Source: Erpetoichthys calabaricus (lineage: Eukaryota; Chordata; Cladistia; Polypteriformes; Polypteridae). Taken from it: a DNA stretch of 64,000 bases. Each line of letters begins with the position of its first letter. Within the stretch, counting starts at the first letter, position 1. Made by a program: the position numbers and the translations under genes. Location: contig NC_041396.2 in assembly GCF_900747795.2 (NCBI RefSeq), forward strand, positions 38,650,674 through 38,714,673. Direction: 5' to 3'. The notes beneath the pieces were generated by a model that saw only the letters and a list, made by a program, of their open reading frames with translations, was not told where the DNA came from and made no database searches. Below are positions 13,013 through 24,554 of this stretch, piece after piece.

Positions 13013-13323
13013 CATTGTTTCTTGAACGTTTTTTTCTCATGACCCAATCATGTCCATCTTAGTGATTTTTAGACCCAGTCCATGATGACCAGGGGAAAGT
13101 CCCGCCTTGAAGAATCACTGTTCACAATCATGGTGAGGAGGGGTGTCCACTTTGGACAATCACCAATGACAGTCATAGAGGAGCAATGTCAATTACTTAA
13201 ACTGCCCATTATGACTTATCACGAGACACTTTGCAAACCATTTGCGACCCTTTCCCATTGAATACAACGGTGAGTCACAACTCTGTATGACCCAAAGGGC
13301 AGCAGCCCTTTTAAGAAACTATG
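13013..13323. mobile_element. Probable hAT-type MITE
   Basis: The ends read CATTGTTTCTTGAACG and, inverted, CATAGTTTCTTAAAAGGG. The flanks ATCTAGTA and CTCTAGCA could be a decayed 8-bp target duplication. The internal text (TGACCC, GAGTCACAACTC) resembles Charlie-like hAT ends. It has no coding capacity. Confidence 0.5.
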
Positions 13324-15044
13324 CTCTAGCAGTTAGGGTTGTTTCTGGTGAAGGATTGACATTGTACCTGTAAAGAACATTTTACATTTGTTGTAGCTAC
13401 TTTGATTTGGACTTTGCATGCATTTTGGTTAACCGAAAAAGAATACTAACCCAAAAATGTTAATTTTTTAATGTTACTTACCCCATATTGTTTGTAGTTA
13501 CAGTTGAGAAAAATGGTTAATCTAATGTTTTTGCAGATAATACACTATAGATGACAAAATTCCTGGTAAAGTATGTGTAAATGGGGACCAAAGCTGAAAA
13601 ACAGCCAACAATGTCAAATATGTCATTTTCTTAACTGCTTTTCCAAGTGAAGGTCACGGTGGCAGCATGCCAAGCAATTCAGCCCAGACTTCACTGTACA
13701 GTATGTCCATGACAAAAAATCTTTAATTAATGTTACATTAATTAGGGAAATCAGCTTCAGGCTAGCGTATCTGAAGCTGATTTTTGCAATTTGCACATCA
13801 AGTTGATGTTCGCACATTGTTCAAACTGCCACACTGCGCCGAATGACTATGCACACGTCTAACTCAAATGGTAATTAAAACAATACAATATGCCAAAACC
13901 AATCCAGACCTGTTGTAACTGGTCTACAGATGTGCTGTGTTCCTCTCCACAACAATGTGTGTGTATTCTGATCTCTCACTCTCCCTACTGTATATCACAA
14001 TTCCAGGAACTTTTTTTTTTTTTTTTTAGCATTTACAATGAACAATTAGAGAGGAGTGTCTTCATTTCAGATCCTGAATTTTATTTTAATGCACTCCTGT
14101 TATTTTCAAGCAGATCTTCCTGAAGTGGTTTTTAGAACAATATTTTAGAAAAAAATATGTGCTTGTAGCAAATGAGTGGACACCTAACAGATTGTTCGAC
14201 ACGAGCTACTTCAATTTTTTTTTCATATTGTTTGCTGTTGTTCAGTGTTGGCCCCCATTAATAACCTGTTGTATCAGGAATTTTATTACCACCATTTTCA
14301 ATAAAAATACAAGAGCAACATTTTTTCTTGGTCATCACTACAAACAATACAAGCTAAGTAACAGATAAAAAAAAAGTATTCATCCAAGGGTCTTGGTGAT
14401 TTTTTAAATAATTACAGTAGTCCTGAAATTTATCATAAAACCCAGTGGATGTGTAAGAACAGAGATCAACCTGTTTGTATGAACCCAGTTTTTTTGTTCT
14501 CCTTTGTTATAGCATTTACAATAGTAAAGTGTTATAATAAAGCCATTGCTGTCATCAATATCCCTACATGACTTGTGTTTTCTGCGTAAAATGATATTAA
14601 AAAGGGACCCTTGGAGACAAGCCGTGCCCCTCAACTGAATAGGATGTGTTTTTGAGGATTTGTAAAGTGAAGGAGGTGAGACTGAAATCTTTTGATCAGA
14701 AATACCTTGAAAGTGCACAGTCAAAAAAGAAATATTATACTAACTAGAATGTTGGGATCATTTACTCTGTAAAAATCCTAACGCAGTGAAGTCTGTTAAA
14801 CATTTTTTTAGTAACATGCTGCCAGGAAAAGATGGGTTACTTTTGTTTTGTCTATTTAGCACTGCAATTTTTAGAAAAATAAAGTGGACTCGAGAATAGG
14901 TAGTAAGATGTTGCTTTTGTAATAGACATTTGAAAGAGCAGTCAATAGCTTGCTGATAGGGATGCATGTTTTGATCATGTTTTATAATCAATTTTTGATG
15001 ATCTCTAACTAATATCTATTAGTTGTTAAAAAGAGACACCTTGC
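13324..15044. other. No gene seen
   Basis: Contains homopolymer runs (a T tract near 14010) and unsupported open frames only. Confidence 0.4.
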
Positions 15045-15240
15045 TTATCACCAAGGTTATTATAGTTAATGAAAACTAAAATCAAAACTGAAACTATTAA
15101 TAAAAAAACATTTTCATAAACTGAAATAAAATAATTAACAAAACCAGAATGAAAAAGTAAAACTAAATAAAACTATTAAAGTAGCTGGAAAGACTAAAGG
15201 AAATAAAATAATAATTTACTAAAAATATTTTTAGTGTTTG
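15045..15240 (+). repeat. MITE-like fragment starting CAAGGTTATTATAG
   Basis: An AT-rich repeat dominated by AAAACTAAAA/AAACTGAAA words begins with CAAGGTTATTA. The same terminal word, inverted, closes the related sequence at 31930-32215. The transposon class is not determined. Confidence 0.5.
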
Positions 15241-16195
15241 TCACAACAAGACTTATACAAGTGTTAACCTGGGATGCAGTGGTCCTGAAATTAATCAAAA
15301 TATATTAATAAGAATTTCATATTTGGTTTTTGAATAAATATTCCTGCTGTGAGTCTTTAACCCTTATAACTTTTAACTCTAAAACAAAGTCATCCACCAC
15401 GAGCCGGCTGACTATATTCATTCAGTGATTGGTGGCTGGAGGGCAGGTGTTGATACAGTATTTAAGAAACAGGGCAAGCTGAATACAGGCATGGAGGGCA
15501 TGTGAAGAAGAAAGCAGTTTACTGTGTGATAATAGTGATAGTTCTTCAGGAGCTGATAGTGACAGCACGATAGATTCTAGTTCAAGTGTTAGTAAAGAAT
15601 ACCAAGGTGGTGATTTTGCTTTGAATGTGCTGGGTAGCTTTCAAAGCTGTAATTCATTGAATCTCCGGGGCTCAAGAGAGAAATATTAGATATAGATAAT
15701 CCCTTACAGAATTTCAGCCTGTCCATAAATGGTGGCATGTTAGCTGTAATATATGTTTTTCTTTTTCAGTTTTATTTACTGTTAACTATGAGAGGCTGGA
15801 AGCCAAAAGCAGCTGCTCTCATGGTACTATTGCTCCAGATATTTCCAGGGAGCATCTCTCTGTTAATACACCTGTTAAATCTGCCATTGGTTATTAATTG
15901 CAGTGTACAAATGAAACCTGATACTGAGTCTCATTTCACAGGAGTAGGTGAATTAGCAACCACACTGTATCATTAATCAACATGTACACATGTGACTAAT
16001 TTGCACAAGAGGTGGCTTCTTGGTAAGACAGTCATACAGTATTATCTAGCTGAAAGGTTAAGTATCTGCAGTGCCACTGATTTCACTGGAAAAGCATAGT
16101 ACTGTTTTTAGGAAAACAAGTCTATTACATTAATTGTAACTAAGTATATAGTATTCAACTTTTAAATTCATCCATCTTATGTTCTAAGAAGTTAA
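15241..16195. other. Unassigned sequence upstream of the first TSPO coding exon
   Basis: At 15540-15620 one plus frame is rich in Ser/Asp, like an acidic protein segment, but there is no splice context or family match. I see nothing else here. Confidence 0.35.
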
Positions 16196-16228
16196 ATGCA
16201 AAACACCATATTTTGTTTCTTTGCAGTT

Positions 16229-16401
16229 ATGTGGACTCATGCTGTTGGATTTGCAGCACTACCCCATGTGGGTGGATACTTTGGATGGATGTTTACCAGA
16301 AAAAGTGTGCCTACCTGGTATGAGACTTTAAATAGACCATCATGGCGCCCACCCAATAAGGTGTTCCCAGTAGTTTGGACTACTCTTTACACTGGAATGG
16401 G
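16229..16401 (+). CDS. TSPO: TSPO first coding exon
   Basis: The acceptor TTCTTTGCAG ends at 16226, and ATG is at 16229. The exon gives residues 1-57 plus two bases of Gly58. The donor is GTACGT at 16402. An upstream in-frame ATG at 16196 lies in the intron and would read through the acceptor, so it was not chosen. Confidence 0.93.
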
Positions 16402-19400
16402 GTACGTAATCAAAAATGTATACATATATATAATTTTTTAAAGCCTCTCTAACAGTCAGCAAAATTGTTTGGAATTCTGCTAATCAGTGAGACATTCCTA
16501 ACTGCAGTTTTTTTTTTAACTGTATCAACCAAAAACATTGCTTGTAGTGTTAATTGCCATTGGTAGTGTTAAAACAATAATACAACAACAATGTAGCATT
16601 TTATAAAAACACCTTTTAAATAACTTAAATTATTAAAAGAACTGTTAATGTTTAAAATAAAGACTCACTGACCTTTTTCAACAGTAAAAATGAAAGTGTA
16701 AAAATGTTGTCGTTCTTCAACCAGTGTTATTTCTACCACTTATTAAATAAACAACAGTTCTAAAGCCCAGGTCCAAATTGTGGCCTGGGCCTTTTCTGTG
16801 TAGAGTCTGAACATTTTTCTCTGTATGAGTGTCAGGTGTTTTTTTAGGTAATGTGGTTTCCTCGTTATAGTGAAAGAGATATGACTGGCACCTGTAAATT
16901 GGCCTGGTGTGTTAGTATGCCCCGTCATACACTGAAGTCCTGCCAGAGTAATGTTTCTGCTGCAGTCCTTAGTTGCAAAGAGAATATCCTGTTTATTTTA
17001 TACTCTACCTAAAATGTGTTAATGTATATTTTCCATTAATTTTTAGAAATATACATCCATCTATTTTTTCCATTTTGATTATACACTTAATCCATATGCA
17101 AAGTCATACAGATCAATAGCTTATCCCAGCAAGTCTGTGTGCAAGGCAGAGGCTCGTCCGGAATGGAGTGCTAATTGTTTACAGGGCACATGCATCCACA
17201 TTTAGTAGTACTGGGCACTGTCCTGCGCATCTTTGAGATGTGGATATATAGGACACATGTAAATGTGAAAATAATTTGCACACTGAACACAGACTGTAAC
17301 GGGGATGGAATTCAGGCTCAGTTTCATGGAGCTGAGCAGCAGCGGCACTTTCACTGGGTCATCAGGCCAACCTTTGAAGTACACAAGAAGTGACCAAAAA
17401 GTTTTGAACCTGCCCTGTTAAGAGAAACCCCAGCAAAAACCAGATAAGATTTTCACTATAATCTCCATAAAACACTAATGCAGTTGTTGCACTATTTACA
17501 AAGAATTTCCATGAAATGCAAATATAATTTATTTATTATTATTATATATTTTTTTGTTTTTCTTCATATAGCTGTACTGTATTAGAAACTCAATGACAGC
17601 ATGAAACTTCAGTTGTTCAGTTTTCAGGGTTTATGCTGACTTGGTTCTGAAAAGACAAACACAAAGAATAAGCCACAAATGCCAAAGAAGTACTTTCGAA
17701 TCACCCTTACAGGATCAGTCTCAAAATTGAATCACCCCTTGTACTTTTAATATAAATAAAGTAGAAACTTTGAAGCAAGCTTGGCCAAGGCTTGTTTAGT
17801 TTAATATGACATAAATCATTAACATATTAGGAACATTTTCTGATATATGAAGGCATATTTTCATGTCTGTTAATAACAAAGTATACAATGAAGAGAAATG
17901 TAGGCTATTTTTTCATTATCATGTCATTAGTAAAATTACCTTTGACATGAAATATTTTGTTACTGATACAATAAATCCACACATCTCTTTTTTTGAAATG
18001 TTTTCAATACTTTAGCCTATTAGATTTCATTCTATTTCTAAACTCACCAATTTCAGCACAGGGTCGTGGGGAGACTGAGGACAATCACAAGATAACTAGG
18101 CGAAAGACCATGAACTGCTCGGGACATGGCATCAGTTGGTTGCAGAAATTGCAGAATGTGCTGAGATTTACACCCATGACTGTGAAAGCAACAGTACTAA
18201 CCTCCATGCCACCCCACTATAAAAATTTCATTAGATGGTCAATGCATCCAATCTTTACCTGAGTTTGTTTATAATTTCCTTTTTAAATGTTCCCTTTATA
18301 GCTAGGTATTTGTTGCCTGATGTAATATAAAGATTGAAACCAAGATAAACTTCTAAAGAATCCTAAACTACTACATCACCTCCAAGGGGAGTAATAACAT
18401 AGGCAATTACTGTTGAAAAACATCTCTTCTAGGCAATATAGGTGAATGATTACACTTTACCTGCTAATATGCAAACCTGATAACACAGAGTTTGTTATGT
18501 CATTGATACTGTTATGTCTCTCTTAATGTTTATGGGTACTGACACTTACAAACTTATTACGTAAAGAAAAAAAAAAGCTTTTTTTGCATGCATCTTCTAT
18601 CAAACAAACTAAAGCCAGGGAAATTCTGACTTATATTTTTGATAATGTAATAATAAACATGTTCTTATAAAAGAACCAACTGATGCATGCAGTGAACTCC
18701 TCCAGTTTGTTCCCCTCAAATTCAACGGACACGTCTAAGATGATTATGGGTTATAGAAATGCATTTGTTTCCTATTAGTACACAGGTAGTGATGGAGACT
18801 TAATGGTAGGAGCATAATGGTTGCAACCTTTGATAGCTTCATCTGTTAAGAAGTAACATGTTGTCATCCAATCTGATTGGTTAGTTTGGCTAATTTCTAA
18901 GACAGATTAATTGCCTTTTTATTTATATTCTGAACATTCCTTTGAAACTTTAGTTGTATTTAGTGTTGTTTAATTGTTGTGATAGAATCACTAAATTAAA
19001 GTTACCGTGTTTAAGTCTTCTCTTAAAGTGCTAGTATGTACAGTAATTGCTTCTTTCCATATGCACTTACTAGAAAGAGACAATTAGAGGGATTCACTTT
19101 AGCTATATCAGAAAACAGAAGTTATTTTTTTCATATTGTAGCAACAGCTCTCCAAAAAGCGATAAAATACAAGGTTGGAATATTTTCTACTTCCAAAAAT
19201 AAAAACTAGATGCTTTATAATACCTCTTAAATACGTGCCCTCTTCAGCACTCTCCTCACTGCAGTGTGCTATCATTTTCCACCATGTGTCCAGGCAAATG
19301 TAAATGGCCTGCTAGTGGGCTATGTACCTTCGTTGCCAACAAAAAACTAGATATCTGAAAGGAGAATGAGAACTGGCTCCAAAAAACTAATCAAGGATTT

Positions 19401-21816
19401 TTTTATAGTCTACTGGTTAATTTATTTTCATTGTAAAATTTGAAGGCATTTGCTTAGAATGCATTAATGGTTTTTAATGTGAATGACAGGAAATGAGGGA
19501 GAGGTGTTGATTCAACTGATAAAAAAACAATATGGGATGTGATGCTTTTTCTAATTAGGCGTTGTTGGTTTACAGTTTCTTAAAGCTTCCTTTTATTGTA
19601 TTGTTTTTTTTATCATTTGTGTTGTATTTATCAGATATGGCTCTTATTTAGTTTGGAAAGAGCTTGGAGGGTTCACTGAAGATGCCGTTGTCCCACTGGG
19701 GCTGTATGGAGCACAACTGGCTTTGAACTGGGCTTGGACTCCCATTTTCTTTGGGGCACACAAAATCAAATGGGTATGTTACAGTATGCATGTGTCTTTG
19801 GAGCAGATATTGGATGAAATAACAGACTTCATAAGATGTAGTTAAAAAGAACTGAGAATTTATAAATGTTTTTTTGTTGTAGGTATTATGTGTGAAATAT
19901 TCCATAAACTAATTTTAATAATAGATACATATTTGTTATCAAAAAGCATTTTCCTTAGAGTACCATCAGTGCTAGGGGGTGAACAGTGTTATTGGTTTAA
20001 TGGCACTACACACATATTGTATTTCATTGGTTAACATGGAATGATACAATTCTATAACAAAATTGTAATACATTTGTTAGTTGTTAGTTTTGTGTTTGTA
20101 TAATTAGTTTGGATTTTCGTCCCCATATTTTAGCTTGCAAGTTCTCTCCACATCTGCAAGAATTTTTCTTCAGTTATTTGGGGTTTCCTCCCATATCCCA
20201 AATGATGTGCATGTTAGGTTGGTTGGCAACTGTAAATTGGCCCAGTATGAGTGTGCCCTGCAGTGGACTGGCGTCACACACAAGATTGTCAAGATTGTCT
20301 TTGACTGTTGCAACGCTGAACTGGACAATGTAGGTACAGATCATAATGAATTTTAAAATCTGAGATCACAGCAGCAGGGGCCTATCCTGAAAGCATCAGG
20401 TATAAGGATGGGACCAACCTAGGTTTGGTCACTAGTCTATCTCCAGGGCATACTAGATTACACTACACAAGTTACAATAACACACCTTGGCTTCTTAACT
20501 ATCCATCCATCCATTTTCCAACCCTCTGAATCCGAACACAGGGTCACGGGGGTCTGCTTGAGCCAATCCCAGCCAACACAGGGCACAAAGCAGGAACCAA
20601 TCCCGGGCAGGGTGCCAACCCACTGCAGGACACACACAAACACACACACTAGGGCCAATTTAGAATCGCCAATCCACCTAATCAGCATGTCTTTGGACTG
20701 TGGGAGGAAACCCACGCAGACACGGGGAGAACATGCAAACTCCACGCAGGGAGGACCCGGGAAGCGAACCCAGGTCTCCCAACTGCGAGGCAGCAGCGCT
20801 ACCCACTGCGCCACCTTGCCGCCCCTTCTTAACTATACTTTTTACAAATCAGTCAACTGTGGATGCTTAATTTATTGGAGGGTTTGGCACTTAAATTCAG
20901 TTCATCCACTTCCCTGTAATATGGTTGTATGGAGTTGAAACCTGTACCAGCAACATGATGTGTAAAAGGAGTGAAGTCCTTCACGTAAAACACTCATGCA
21001 TACACCCATAATTATATACTGGTCAACAGTTATGAACATCATTGAGTTCTAAATGATGGACAGATGGGGACAATGTAGGAGATAAACACAGAGGATGACT
21101 TGAAAAAAGATCAGAGAGGGACTGTCATATTATAGTGCTGACCACTCTAACTCCTCTGCAAAGAACAGAAGAAGCATGTGGTGCTTTGTTATCCCGTAAG
21201 AGTTCTGTAGAACTGGGGGAGAATAATTTAGTAATAATAAGTGCTAATGGTTTACACTTTCAGCAGATATAATTAAAAACCATAAACGCTCATCTCAAAT
21301 GTGTATACTGTTTCACTTTCTTTTTCCTTTACCAATTTTAAGGTGTGTTCTTTAAAACTAATGCACATTAATTTTTGTTTTTCTGGATGTTTATCTAATT
21401 TAGGTAATCATGTATGTGTTTAAATATATATTAAAGCATACACCACAACTGTTGTATCATCATATTTACAATGCCCTGAAGTATGATGCACCCTTTACAA
21501 TTAAAGGTATAAAAAAAAATCCCAAGATAGAGCATGGAGTTGTACTTTCAGTCCATGACACTAGTCAGTGTCCTAATGTAGTGTCAAAGACTATGCAAGA
21601 TGCCTGTAATTATTGCCAATTACTGTTACTTTGCTTTTGCAGGCTTTTTATGAACTACTGGTGCTGTATGGGACAGTGGGGGCAACAATGTTTTCTTGGT
21701 ACCGAGTTAACAAAACAGCCACCCTTCTGATGGTGCCCTATTTGATGTGGCTTACATTGGCTGCAACTCTTAACTACCGCATCTGGAGAGACAACCCTGA
21801 TAAAAAAGAGGACTAA
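16229..21816 (+). CDS. TSPO: Translocator protein TSPO (three coding exons)
   Basis: TSPO (the peripheral benzodiazepine receptor) is an outer mitochondrial membrane protein of five helices that binds cholesterol, porphyrins and drug ligands. Coding segments 16229-16401, 19635-19773 and 21643-21816 join in phase to 161 aa, against 169 in human. Diagnostic stretches are [20 protein letters not shown] (loop and helix 2), [35 protein letters not shown] and [18 protein letters not shown]. The CRAC cholesterol-binding pattern is near residues 147-153 (LNYRIWR), with Y149 central. The start ATG is only 2 nt after a splice acceptor, so an upstream noncoding exon is needed. All donors and acceptors are GT/AG. 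The gene looks intact. TSPO2, a paralogue of similar length, is the alternative; the helix-2 and CRAC text favours TSPO. Confidence 0.95.
16402..19634 (+). other. TSPO intron with degenerate SINE remnants
   Basis: About 16740-16950 (plus-oriented) and 17050-17390 (minus-oriented) contain SINE-body words such as GTAAATTGGCCTGGTG and AGCTTATCCCAGC. About 18050-18100 has another short remnant. The rest is AT-rich with no exon. Confidence 0.5.
19635..19773 (+). CDS. TSPO: TSPO second coding exon
   Basis: The acceptor TATCAG ends at 19634. The first base completes Gly58, and the exon runs from Tyr59 to the Trp of AHKIKW. The donor is GTATGT at 19774, phase 0. Confidence 0.95.
20100..20300 (+). 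repeat. Degenerate SINE body
   Basis: Contains CAAGTTCTCTCCACATCTGC, GGGTTTCCTCCCATATCCC, GTAAATTGGCCCAGTATGAG and CTGCAGTGGACTGGCGTC, in the same order as the SINE family in this window. It lies inside the last TSPO intron. Confidence 0.65.
20500..20824 (-). repeat. Complete-looking tRNA-derived SINE with (GGAT)n 3' end
   Basis: On the minus strand a tRNA-like head starts GGTGGCGCAGTGGGTAGCGC (A box), with B box GGTTCGCTTCC. A body follows (TTTGCATGTTCTCCCCGTG, AAATTGGCCCTAGTGTGTG) and a tail (GGGATTGGCTC, GTGACCCTGTGTTCGGATTC) ending in (GGAT)n. It is the best-preserved member of the family and gives the reference structure for the other copies. Confidence 0.92.
20825..21642 (+). other. 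TSPO last intron, 3' part, no other feature
   Basis: AT-rich, with only short unsupported frames. Confidence 0.4.
21643..21816 (+). CDS. TSPO: TSPO last coding exon
   Basis: The acceptor TGCTTTTGCAG ends at 21642. It encodes helices 4 and 5, the CRAC motif and a charged tail ending DKKED, with TAA at 21814-21816. Confidence 0.95.
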   Translation, partial: AFYELLVLYGTVGATMFSWYRVNKTATLLMVPYLMWLTLAATLNYRIWRDNPDKKED

Positions 21817-22180
21817 GTGCTTGGTGTGATGCTGCACCAAGACAAGACATTTGGTAACAGATGAGGTTTATTATTTCTCTTTTCCTCAAATCACATATCA
21901 TGACACAGATGTGCCTACTCAATGTTTTATGGGTGTCATATATTGCTTGTGTTTTTTGAATGTGGTGGTGGATTGAAATGAATCATGCTTACATTTGGAG
22001 ATAGGAAGCAAGACTTGTCTTAAGCCTATAAAAGTAAGGTTTTTTTAAGGTTTTATACTCGGTGATCTAGTTGTGCAACATACATTATACAAATACTAAT
22101 TAACAAAGTGTAACTCCAGTTGTAATTAGACATAATATTACTAGTCTGACAAATAAAACAGTTTTGCAGTTTATAAATTA
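21817..22180 (+). terminator. TSPO: TSPO 3' UTR and poly(A) signal
   Basis: An AATAAA hexamer at 22152-22157 lies about 336 nt after the TSPO stop. It is the first canonical signal downstream and the likely cleavage site marker. Confidence 0.7.
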
Positions 22181-22342
22181 TTTTTAAGTACTTTCCTTGT
22201 CTGAAGATGAATCAAATTCAGAGATGAGCAAACAGGGATGATTCCAAGTCTGTCAGAAGCACATGGAACAGTGTCCTCAATGCGAAGAATCACTTGATGT
22301 TACTTGAATCTGTTTTTACTTCTAACTTTAAAGTTAGCCCGC

Positions 22343-22500
22343 ATCATAAACAGGAAATGCAGTTCACATCGAATTGTTTTAGAACTGAAGACAGTACAGG
22401 TATTCTTCATCAGTGAACAAGAGAGATGGAGCACATCTTCAATTTAAAACTCTAAAAATCTCTTGTGAATTGCATTTCCAGTTTATGTGTGCTGATTTTT
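22343..22500. repeat. Palindromic MITE-like inverted repeat
   Basis: The left arm has CATAAACAGGAAATGCAGTT. The right arm, reverse-complemented, has CATAAACTGGAAATGCAATT. Similarity continues inward for about 50 bp, so the whole about-150-bp unit could fold into a hairpin. The family is not recognised. Confidence 0.55.
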
Positions 22501-24280
22501 CTGGAAATATGTATTTAACACTATTTTAGCAAAAAATGGACGTGTTTTGCTTATTGTAAACAAATGACTGGATAACTGACAAGGAGCATGAGACTTTTCT
22601 TACCCCCATGGACATTTTTCATATAATTTCCCATTGTACAGCATTTGTCACAATTGGTTTGTATTCTATCAAACATTTTTTTTATCATTTTTATTAATAT
22701 CTTTGCCCTTCGTTAAACAGTGAGATTAAAATGTTTCAAGGCCATTGCCATAAAACACATGTGGTAAGTAAAAAAAAGAATACAATCTTGAGTGGAGTAT
22801 TCCTTCAATGTCAAATAGTGTCAACTTAAATATTTACGTAGATATTGCTACATTGTTCAACATTAATAGAAAGTTGTCTCTCATATCCATTGCTGAAAAC
22901 ACATCAAAACTCCTGTTTGGTTACTCTGATATGTACATTTATAGATGAAACCTATAATTTTATCAATGAAGAAAATTAATTGCACGTGGTCTTGCGGCAG
23001 TGGAACTCACTTCAGATTTGTACCAGATGTATAACATTCTCTTCAGGAGAAAAAAAAAAAGTCTAAAAAAAATTTTGTGTTTTCTTTGCAAATCTGAGAT
23101 TTGGTTAAAATATGTTTCCTTAAGTTAAAGACTGCTGCAGAGGTCTGCAAATTGTTTTAATCAGTTGTGGGTCCTGGTTTCAAATCCTGACATGACCACT
23201 GGGATACATGAAACGCTAACAGAACAAATTTGTGTGTAAACTCTAGAAGCAAATGTATGTGCACTTTGGTATCATCAATACACAAACACAGCTGCTTGCT
23301 GTGTGTCTATAAATTTATAATAGCGCTAAACATCATTTGTCAGATGTACTGCATAAATAACATGTAATTATTATTGTTCTTTGCTATACTCACAGTACTA
23401 TGCAGGTGCCTTTGAAACAAAATCCTAAATCATTACAAAACAACAGGGCATGCTGGTAATTACAGTGTTTCTAATACAATATGACAAGGAATACACAGCA
23501 CACAGGATATGAATATTAAAATGTTAAAATATTCTCTTGTACCAAAGAAATAATTGAATACTTTAAACGTTTCGAAAGTATTTCTGTCATATTATTCAAT
23601 ATTTATTTTAGGTGTCTTCAGCTCTTTGTGAAATCCTCTTGTTTCTCAAGGACTGCATCTGAAAGAACTGGGGCACATTTTCGCCCACCTCTTCTGCTTG
23701 GTTCCAGAGTAGCTAAAAGAGTGTTGGTTGCTTTGGAGGAGGACATAGTGTACTCAGCATGTGCATTTTAAGAATGAAAAAATACAGGCATCGGTTAATG
23801 ATGCTACTCATAGTAAAATATGAATCCATCCAGCCATTTTTGTAAAACATGCATCCATCTAATCTTTTTTATATAGTAGTAAGCTGAGAGTTGATAGGAA
23901 TAGATTTTTTCTAATTGGGATATAACAATGTGCTGGCCATTTAGGATTGGTTGGGAGTCATCAAAGTACCCAGGAAACTATGATCAGATAGGGTTCAATG
24001 GAGCTTTAGTGGATCTCGATTGAGATTTTCATTGGCTCGGGCCCAGGGGCCCTACTTTTGATACTGCAATTGTTTTTTTTCAAGTTATATTCTGCCATGG
24101 CTTGTAATAACAGACAGATGTGTAGCTCATATCATAGAATGATTTTTTACTAATGACACTTTTCTTACATTCTGTGTTATTTTATATAGCCTACTGAGTG
24201 AGATTCATCAATCATTTAAAACTTAAAAACAATAGAGTTGAAGCCAAAGTGCTGTACAAGGACAATAATCAATAAATAAA
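22501..24280. other. Intergenic, no gene seen
   Basis: The tail-to-tail interval between TSPO and UQCC2. No exon or clear repeat recognised. Confidence 0.45.
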
Positions 24281-24284
24281 TAAA

Positions 24285-24462
24285 TTTTTTGCATTTATAT
24301 AGCGCTTTTCTCACTACTTAAAGCGCTAGCAATTGCAGGTTAAGGGCCTTGCTGAAGAGCCCAACAGAGCAGAGTCGCGTTTGGCATTTACGGGATTTGA
24401 ACCAGCAACCTTCCGATTGCCAGTGCAGATCCCTAGCCTCAGAGCCACCACTCCACAATAAA
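24285..24462 (-). repeat. tRNA-derived SINE, second family
   Basis: On the minus strand the head has GGTGGCTCTGAGGCTAGGGA and B box GGTTCAAATCCC. The tail reads TTGGGCTCTTCAGCAAGGCC and AGCGCTATATAAATGC, ending in an A-rich/(TTTA)n run. It differs in body and tail from the 20500-20824 family. Confidence 0.85.
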
Positions 24463-24554
24463 TATAAAAATAACGACATGAATAAATACAAAAATGAAAA
24501 TGGCACAAGGGAGGAAATTAAAAGCCAAACAGTAAAAATGAGCTTTTAGATGAG

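Noticed and set aside
20458-20938. Overlapping open frames on both strands of over 110 codons
   Set aside because: They are produced by the GC-rich SINE at 20500-20824.
24400-24462. tRNA-like sequence with a B box
   Set aside because: It is the head of a SINE followed by SINE body and tail. It lacks an intact cloverleaf and is not a tRNA gene.
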